Positions 22,040-27,197 of a stretch of 27,197 nucleotides of DNA are shown piece after piece (position 1 is the stretch's first letter; each line of letters opens with the position of its first letter). Both the position numbers and the translations under genes were made by a program. This stretch comes from Lachnoclostridium sp. (lineage in GTDB: Bacteria; Bacillota_A; Clostridia; Lachnospirales; Lachnospiraceae). The notes below the pieces were generated by a model that was not told where the DNA came from, did no database searches, and saw only the letters and a program-made list of their open reading frames with translations. The stretch lies in assembly GCA_015057755.1 (NCBI GenBank), contig SVDR01000029.1, forward strand, positions 1 to 27,197, read 5' to 3'.

Positions 22040-23044
22040 TTATTTGCCCGCATTTTTAGCAAACTGCCAAGCGCTGCGACACATATCCTCTACTGTATGA
22101 GTTGCTTCCCAGCCCAGCAGAGCTTTCGCTTTTTCTGCATCTGCCCAGAATGCCGGAAGATCGCCGTCACGACGCGGACCGATCACATACGGAAGCTCCA
22201 TATCATTGGCTTTATTAAACGCATTTACCAGCTCTAAAACAGAAACACCGTTTCCTGTACCCAGGTTGATCGCTTCGACTCCCGCTCTGTTCTGCGCAAA
22301 TTCCAACGCCTTCAGATGACCCACAGCCAAATCAACGACATGCAGATAATCTCTCTGACATGTACCGTCCGGTGTCGGATAATCACCGCCAAAAATAGTC
22401 AGCTTTTCCAACTGACCGGCCGCAACACGGCCAATATACGGCATCAGGTTGTTCGGAATACCATTTGGATCATCGCCAAGCAAACCAGACTCATGAGAAC
22501 CAATTGGATTGAAATAACGAAGCAGGATCGCACAAAAATCCGGATGCGCTGTCACATAATCCGTCAGGATACGCTCGATCATCACCTTCGTCCATCCATA
22601 AGGACTTGATGACTGGATCGCCGGCATCTCTTCCTTATATGGATGTGGATTATCCGGTCCATAAACAGTTGCAGAAGACGAGAAAATGAATTTTTTACAT
22701 TCAAATTCCTCCATAACTTCTAACAGAGAAAAGGTACTGTCCAGATTATTTCTGTAGTATTGCAGAGGCTTCTTTACACTCTCTCCTACTGCCTTGAATG
22801 CTGCAAAATGAATGATCGCATCAATCTTATGAGCAGAAAATATCGTTCTAAGAGCATCTTTATTTTTGCAATCTGCCTTATAAAATTCCGGTCTCTTTCC
22901 TGTGATCTTCTGAATTCGATCCACTACATCAGCCTTTGCATTGGAAAGGTCGTCTACGATAATGGCCTCATGCCCTGCATTGATCAGTTCTACAACTGTA
23001 TGGCTGCCAATATAGCCGGCTCCGCCTGTTACCAATACTTTCAT
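22040..23044 (-). CDS. galE: UDP-glucose 4-epimerase, Leloir copy (Phe299)
   Basis: A 334-residue epimerase with GGAGYIGSH (7-15), FSSSATVYG (121-129) and SPYGWTK (147-153, Tyr149 and Lys153). The gate segment RRDGDLPAFWAD (291-302) has Phe299, close in bulk to the Escherichia coli Tyr299, so it should prefer UDP-Glc/UDP-Gal over N-acetylated sugars. The ATG at 23044 was chosen because GGAGGA lies 6 nt upstream; a TTG two codons earlier overlaps the galT stop region. It is two bases from the galT stop, and the ribosome site lies inside galT. It regenerates UDP-glucose from the UDP-galactose made by GalT. Confidence 0.97.
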   Translation of the reverse strand: MKVLVTGGAGYIGSHTVVELINAGHEAIIVDDLSNAKADVVDRIQKITGKRPEFYKADCKNKDALRTIFSAHKIDAIIHFAAFKAVGESVKKPLQYYRNNLDSTFSLLEVMEEFECKKFIFSSSATVYGPDNPHPYKEEMPAIQSSSPYGWTKVMIERILTDYVTAHPDFCAILLRYFNPIGSHESGLLGDDPNGIPNNLMPYIGRVAAGQLEKLTIFGGDYPTPDGTCQRDYLHVVDLAVGHLKALEFAQNRAGVEAINLGTGNGVSVLELVNAFNKANDMELPYVIGPRRDGDLPAFWADAEKAKALLGWEATHTVEDMCRSAWQFAKNAGK

Positions 23045-23046
23045 AC

Positions 23047-24546
23047 TCAATCCTCCATATTCACTTCATCAACAAAACGAAGGAACGCCTGCATTCCTTC
23101 CGGAGTATTTTTATACACACCGGCATCTTCCAGAACTGCCGCAAATACCTTACCTGTTTCTTTTAAGATAATATCCAGCGCATTTTCTTTTGTGAAGGTA
23201 TACTGTTTTTTCAGTTCCTCCACCCATGCAGCATGTTTCTCCAGGGTTTCATCTTTTGCAAGATCACGACCCTCGCAAACTGCGTCCGCAAGATCAGACA
23301 GTTCCTGTTTGAGACGGCTCGGAAGAACCGCAAGACCCATAACCTCAATGAGGCCAATGTTCTCTTTCTTGATATGGTGCTTATCTGCATGCGGATGGAA
23401 TACACCTAGCGGATGCTCTTCCGTTGTGATATTGCAGCGGAGAACCAGATCCAGTTCATAATCTTTGCCTCTGCGGCGTGCGATCGGAGTGATCGTGTTG
23501 TGCGGCTGACCATCAGAGAATGCGATCACGCCAACGCTCTCATCGCTGTAACCGCGCCAGTCTGTGAGGATCTTATCTGCCAGATCTGCAATTCTTGCCG
23601 GATCGCTGCCGCATAAACGAATGACACTCATCGGCCAGTTTACGATACCTGCCTGAATATCCTCGTATCCTTTGAATGTAAGTGCCTCTTTTACCGGAGC
23701 TGTTTCCATAGCAAATGTATAATGACCGCCCTGGAAATGCTCATGGCTGAGGATGGAACCTCCTACGATCGGGAGATCCGCATTGGAACCCACAAAGTAG
23801 TGCGGGAAGATGCGAACGAAATCCAGAAGTTTTTCGAACGCAGATTTGTCGATCTTCATTGGAATGTGCTCCGCATTGAATACAATACAGTGCTCATTGT
23901 AATATACGTACGGAGAATACTGCAGGCACCAGTCTGCACCGCAGATCTCGATCGGAACAATTCTGTGGTTTGCACGAGCCGGATGATTCATGCGGCCTGC
24001 ATAACCTTCGTTCTCTTTGCAAAGCTGGCACTTCGGATACGCTGTCTGCGGTGCATTTTTCGCAGCCGCGATCGCTTTCGGATCTTTTTCCGGCTTGGAA
24101 AGATTGATGGTAATATCTAACTGACCATACTCACTGTCGTATTTCCAGCGCATATCTTTCTTAATACGGTAACGGCGGATATAATCGGTGTCACAGCTGA
24201 ATTTGTAATACCAGTCTGTTGCCTTTACCGGATTTTCTGCATATAAATGGTCGAAGATACCGATCACCTCACGCGGCATCGGTGTGATCGCTCCCATGAT
24301 TCTTGTATCAAAAATATCACGAGCTGTGATACCATCGTCACACAGACCTTTCTCTACCGCATAATCAAGCATACCTGCTAAGATCTCCTCCAGATCCTCG
24401 CTCTGCGGTTCATCAGACGGAGTGTAATCATCCAGACGGAGAAGATCCATCAGACGATTGGTGAGGACCATATGGTCCACCGGCTCTGCCAGACCGTTGT
24501 TCATAGCATAGGATACTAAAGAATCAATATATGTTTCAATTTTCAT
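23047..24546 (-). CDS. galT: Galactose-1-phosphate uridylyltransferase, class II
   Basis: A 499-residue enzyme of the Firmicute-type GalT class, longer than and quite different from the roughly 350-residue class I enzyme. It exchanges UMP between UDP-glucose and galactose 1-phosphate. Visible hallmarks are CQLCKENEGYAGRMNHPARANHR in the middle (one internal Cys pair, possible metal ligands), GGSILSHEHFQGGHYTF with the conserved His cluster, and NTITPIARRR. The start at 24546 follows GGAGGT located in the last codons of galK, with only two bases between the genes. The 18 extra upstream residues of the open frame are galK sequence out of frame. Core Leloir pathway. Confidence 0.96.
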   Translation of the reverse strand: MKIETYIDSLVSYAMNNGLAEPVDHMVLTNRLMDLLRLDDYTPSDEPQSEDLEEILAGMLDYAVEKGLCDDGITARDIFDTRIMGAITPMPREVIGIFDHLYAENPVKATDWYYKFSCDTDYIRRYRIKKDMRWKYDSEYGQLDITINLSKPEKDPKAIAAAKNAPQTAYPKCQLCKENEGYAGRMNHPARANHRIVPIEICGADWCLQYSPYVYYNEHCIVFNAEHIPMKIDKSAFEKLLDFVRIFPHYFVGSNADLPIVGGSILSHEHFQGGHYTFAMETAPVKEALTFKGYEDIQAGIVNWPMSVIRLCGSDPARIADLADKILTDWRGYSDESVGVIAFSDGQPHNTITPIARRRGKDYELDLVLRCNITTEEHPLGVFHPHADKHHIKKENIGLIEVMGLAVLPSRLKQELSDLADAVCEGRDLAKDETLEKHAAWVEELKKQYTFTKENALDIILKETGKVFAAVLEDAGVYKNTPEGMQAFLRFVDEVNMED

Positions 24547-24548
24547 TC

Positions 24549-25760
24549 TTATACCTCCATCTCTACGCCGCCCTGCGGACGAATGGAAAGAACATGGCAT
24601 GCGCCTTCGCCAAGAACACCGTCCATACCTGCAACAAAACTGTCGAGGATCTCAAACGGTACAAAGGCCTGAACCGTTCCTGCGAAACCGCCGCCGTGAA
24701 CACGGTAGGCACCTTTGCCTGCCAGGAAATGCTCGCACATTGCCAGTGCCAGCGCCACATCCTGGTGCTCTTTATAGCCCGCCGGGATTACGTTCTGCAG
24801 ATACATATAAGAAGAATAACCGCTCTCTTTGATCAGTTTCAGGAATGTCTCAAAGTCTCCCTGCTCAAGAGCTGCCACCTGCTTCGGTACACGCGCATTC
24901 TCCTGATAAAAGTGGATCGCACGCATTACCGCACGGTCACCGCACACTTTGCGCAGTTCCGGAATCTTGGCGAAGAAATCTGCCTCATCAATCTCCGTCA
25001 GAACTTCCTTGCCCATATACGCTGCAATCGCTTTGATCTCACCCGGAACAGCCGCATATTCGTCTGTCAGGTCCGCATGGTCCGCACCGGTATCGATGAT
25101 GCAGAGTGCATGACCGCAGGAAGCGAAATCAAAAGTTACCAGTTTGATAACCGGATTTTCTTTTTCAAAAAAGTCGATGGTTACCAGGTTTCCTACTGCA
25201 GATGCAGTCTGGTCCATTAAACCGCACGGTTTTCCAAAGAATACATTCTCTGCATACTGGCCGATCTGTGCCACTTCTGCCTGGGAAACCTTTGCGTCAA
25301 AGAATAAATGGTTGATGATGGTACCGATCAGCACCTCATAAGCCGCAGAGGAAGAAAGTCCGCTGCCCGGAAGAACAGTGGATTCACAATAGGCATCAAA
25401 GCCTTTCACTTCACAGCCAAGCTGTACAAAACGAGCGACCACGCCACGGATCAGCGCCGGTGTGGAGTTGATCTCCTCTTTCTTCGGTGTCAGTTCGTTC
25501 ACATCCACCTCGCACATCGGATAGCCGTCGGAAAGGATACGGATCTTATCCGTGCCATTGAGACGAACCGCTGCTACGGTATCCAGATTTACTGCTGCAG
25601 CTAAAACACGGCCACGCTGATGGTCGGTATGATTGCCGCCAATCTCCGTACGGCCCGGTGCAGAAAAATAACGTTCCGGCTCACCGCCAAATGCAGCAGC
25701 GAAACCGGCATCCAGAGCATTCTTTTTTGTCTGTTCCAAATAAAGTACAGGTGTGCTCAT
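24549..25760 (-). CDS. galK: Galactokinase
   Basis: A 403-residue GHMP-family kinase that phosphorylates alpha-D-galactose at C1. Signatures: GRTEIGGNHTDHQRG (37-51, the galactokinase motif), VLPGSGLSSSAAYE (129-142, ATP-binding GHMP loop), CGLMDQTASAVG with the expected catalytic Asp, and HGGGFAGTVQAF near the C-terminus. The ATG at 25760 is 8 nt after GGAGG; an in-frame TTG 15 nt earlier would overlap the ribosome site. A stable intercistronic stem-loop lies upstream, between this gene and the InlB-repeat protein gene. It is followed almost without gap by galT. Confidence 0.97.
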   Translation of the reverse strand: MSTPVLYLEQTKKNALDAGFAAAFGGEPERYFSAPGRTEIGGNHTDHQRGRVLAAAVNLDTVAAVRLNGTDKIRILSDGYPMCEVDVNELTPKKEEINSTPALIRGVVARFVQLGCEVKGFDAYCESTVLPGSGLSSSAAYEVLIGTIINHLFFDAKVSQAEVAQIGQYAENVFFGKPCGLMDQTASAVGNLVTIDFFEKENPVIKLVTFDFASCGHALCIIDTGADHADLTDEYAAVPGEIKAIAAYMGKEVLTEIDEADFFAKIPELRKVCGDRAVMRAIHFYQENARVPKQVAALEQGDFETFLKLIKESGYSSYMYLQNVIPAGYKEHQDVALALAMCEHFLAGKGAYRVHGGGFAGTVQAFVPFEILDSFVAGMDGVLGEGACHVLSIRPQGGVEMEV

Positions 25761-25790
25761 TTCTATTTCCTCCAATGGTTATTAACAAGC

Positions 25791-25816
25791 GAACCGCCTG
25801 CGGACACAGGCGGTTC
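25791..25816 (-). promoter_or_regulatory. Stem-loop between the InlB-repeat gene and galK
   Basis: GAACCGCCTG (25791-25800) pairs perfectly with CAGGCGGTTC (25807-25816) around a 6-nt loop. On the minus strand GCTTGTTAATAACC follows, without a T-run. It more likely stabilises or processes the polycistronic mRNA, or partly attenuates it, than fully terminates transcription. Confidence 0.6.
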
Positions 25817-25830
25817 TGCAAAAATACAGG

Positions 25831-26211
25831 TTATTGCACTTTCTGCCATCCTGCATAAAGAGTCATATCTGATTGTACCGTATCGTTCTCCATATCCCAC
25901 TGTTCATAGCAGCTGCTGTCCAGATACCAGCCGGTAAACTGATAACCTTCGCGGCTCGGAGCCTCCGGCTCCTCCAGCAGCTCTCCGTACATCTGAGTCT
26001 GCGCCGATACATCCGTTCCGCCACGCGAATCAAATACGATCGAAAAACCAGGATTGCGAAGCTCTAACGCCACCACGATCAGAATCACTGCAATACAAGC
26101 AGCGATCACACGATCCAGGGCTTTCACTGAGATATTTACATTTCGATACAATCCTCGAAACTTCGGAATCTGCTCTTCCTGAAGTTCCGGATTCTTTTTA
26201 TTCTCTTCCAT
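25831..26211 (-). CDS. Small membrane-anchored protein with one InlB-type repeat
   Basis: A 126-residue protein with three visible parts: a charged N-terminus (1-33), one hydrophobic helix (about 34-50, VIAACIAVILIVVALEL), and a single InlB/Listeria-Bacteroides repeat domain (about 56-124) ending in the classic GYQFTGWYLD...SDMTLYAGW pattern. The lack of a cleavage site and the positive residues before the helix suggest a bitopic protein with the repeat outside the cell. Such repeats normally occur in large adhesins, so a lone copy on a short anchor is unusual. Its ATG overlaps the mglC stop (TAATG), a sign of translational coupling to the sugar permease. Function unknown; it may assist the Mgl transporter or bind glycans. 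Confidence 0.85.
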   Translation of the reverse strand: MEENKKNPELQEEQIPKFRGLYRNVNISVKALDRVIAACIAVILIVVALELRNPGFSIVFDSRGGTDVSAQTQMYGELLEEPEAPSREGYQFTGWYLDSSCYEQWDMENDTVQSDMTLYAGWQKVQ

Positions 26212-27197
26212 TATTTCTTCACCAGATACTTACGCATATCAAGTGCACATGCACAAAGGATGATGGCACCCTTGATGATGTAAAGGGAAGAAGAGTCTAC
26301 ACCAAGCATAGTCAGTGCTACGAAGATAATACGAAGCACGAATACACCAAGGATAATACCGCTGATCTTACCGGTACCACCTACGAAAGATACGCCGCCG
26401 ATAACGCAGGCTGCGATCGCATCACACTCTGCGTTGAGACCTGTGCTGGCTGCTACGGAACCTGCACGAACACCCTCGATGAAACCAGCGTAACCATACA
26501 TAGCACCTGCAAGAGTATGTACGAGTACAGTTGTCATAAATACGTTAACACCGGATACCTTCGCAGCTTCTGCGTTGGAACCAACGGCGAACATGTTTTT
26601 ACCAAATGTAGTCTTGTTCCAGATGAACCACATAAGAGCAGTTAAGATCACTGCATACAGAACGTAACGCGGAACCGCTACACCGCCAAGACGGAACATA
26701 GCGCCGCCTACGAAATCTTTGTACTCTCTGCTAAGACCGGAGATCGGCTGACCGTTGTTTCCGTTAAGAGCAAAGAACCAAAGGATGATACCATATGTAA
26801 TTAACTGTGTAGACAGTGTTACGATGAACGGATGCAGGCTGAACTTCGCTACGAAGAAACCATTGACAAGACCGATCACGGCACCAATACAGATAACAAC
26901 TAAAAGAGTGATCAGAATCCAGCCGGTAGATACTTCCGGAAGATTCTGGAACATCTTATTTGCAAAGTCTGCTTTCTGAAGGAATACACCTGCGATCGCA
27001 GCAGTAAGACCAACGGCACGGCCTGCAGAAAGGTCAGTACCGGTTAATACGATACAGCCCGCAATACCAAGGGCAAGCGGAAGGTAAGCCGCAACCTGAG
27101 TGATCAGGTTAGCAAAAGAACCCAGTGTCAGGAAATTCTCCTGCTTAAATGCAGTATAGATTACGAAGATTGCCATCAAAATATAGAGGGCATTGTT
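26211..27197 (-). CDS. mglC: Galactose/methyl-galactoside ABC transporter permease MglC (5' end outside window)
   Basis: 328 residues are visible, in frame to the window edge, so the start lies beyond 27197; Escherichia coli MglC has 336 residues, so little is missing. It is a polytopic BPD_transp_2 permease. Co-linear segments with MglC are GTDLSAGRAVGL, GAVIGLVNGFFVAKF, WNKTTFGKNMFAVGSNAEAAKVSGVNV, the coupling-helix region with LNAECDAIAACVIGGVSFVGGTGK, and the C-terminal IIKGAIILCACALDMRKYLVKK. It imports galactose and beta-methyl-galactosides, with MglA and MglB presumably just upstream. It is the first visible gene of the mgl-gal operon and overlaps the next gene by one base. Confidence 0.94.
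   Translation of the reverse strand, partial: NNALYILMAIFVIYTAFKQENFLTLGSFANLITQVAAYLPLALGIAGCIVLTGTDLSAGRAVGLTAAIAGVFLQKADFANKMFQNLPEVSTGWILITLLVVICIGAVIGLVNGFFVAKFSLHPFIVTLSTQLITYGIILWFFALNGNNGQPISGLSREYKDFVGGAMFRLGGVAVPRYVLYAVILTALMWFIWNKTTFGKNMFAVGSNAEAAKVSGVNVFMTTVLVHTLAGAMYGYAGFIEGVRAGSVAASTGLNAECDAIAACVIGGVSFVGGTGKISGIILGVFVLRIIFVALTMLGVDSSSLYIIKGAIILCACALDMRKYLVKK

Noticed and set aside
25761..25775. Longer galK start at an in-frame TTG, and likewise longer starts for galT, galE, MATE, PPC, nucleotidyltransferase and the first DegV
   Set aside because: In each case the extension overlaps the neighbouring gene or the ribosome site, and a well-spaced Shine-Dalgarno sequence points to the inner ATG.
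1..27197. CRISPR arrays, insertion sequences, prophage or integrase genes
   Set aside because: No regularly spaced repeats, transposase or integrase motifs, or terminal inverted repeats with target duplications were seen on either strand.

Overview
The window looks like chromosomal DNA of an anaerobic gut Firmicute, most likely a Lachnospiraceae (Clostridium cluster XIVa). This is inferred from moderate GC, consensus TTGACA/TATAAT promoters, AGGAGG ribosome sites, class II GalT, a DUF1292 protein, paired DegV proteins and a lysyl-tRNA synthetase fused to a tRNA-binding domain. No phage, insertion sequence, CRISPR, tRNA or rRNA gene was recognised.

Left part (1-8.3 kb). On the minus strand an aldose 1-epimerase-like gene is followed by an OFA-type MFS transporter. 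Divergent from them, on the plus strand, lies an amino-sugar catabolic operon: an unusual ROK-family protein, nagB and nagA, closed by a strong terminator. A convergent S9-family peptidase follows. Between the peptidase and a DUF1292 gene lies 522 bp without a conventional gene. It holds a near-consensus promoter behind an AT-rich stretch, then three micro-ORFs of 2, 6 and 7 codons. Each has its own well-spaced Shine-Dalgarno sequence, and a stem-loop closes the unit. This is the least explained element of the window.

Middle part (8.3-16.7 kb). Mostly housekeeping: DUF1292 protein and a DegV protein driven from overlapping divergent promoters, a DeoD-like nucleoside phosphorylase lacking the usual catalytic aspartate, a HAD phosphatase, greA-lysS, and a DegV-MATE-PPC operon.

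Right part (16.9-27.2 kb). Sugar-nucleotide metabolism. An N-acetylhexosamine 1-kinase (NahK-like) gene sits behind a galE whose gate residue is Cys299. A nucleotidyltransferase gene is divergent from this pair. Next come two head-to-head gene remnants (the 3' ends of a YdcF-like gene and a sialate lyase-like nanA) joined at a deletion scar. The window ends in a Leloir operon read leftwards: mglC (partial), a small membrane protein with one InlB-type repeat, galK, galT, a second galE (Phe299) and galM.

Taken together, the genes suggest a cell that imports galactose or galactosides (Mgl) and runs the Leloir pathway. It could also salvage N-acetylhexosamines by two routes: 6-phosphates through NagA/NagB, and 1-phosphates through NahK, the nucleotidyltransferase and the Cys299 GalE. 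That fits growth on mucin or milk-type glycans. A sialic-acid branch appears to have been lost here through truncation of nanA. Functional links are inferred from gene identity and proximity, not demonstrated.
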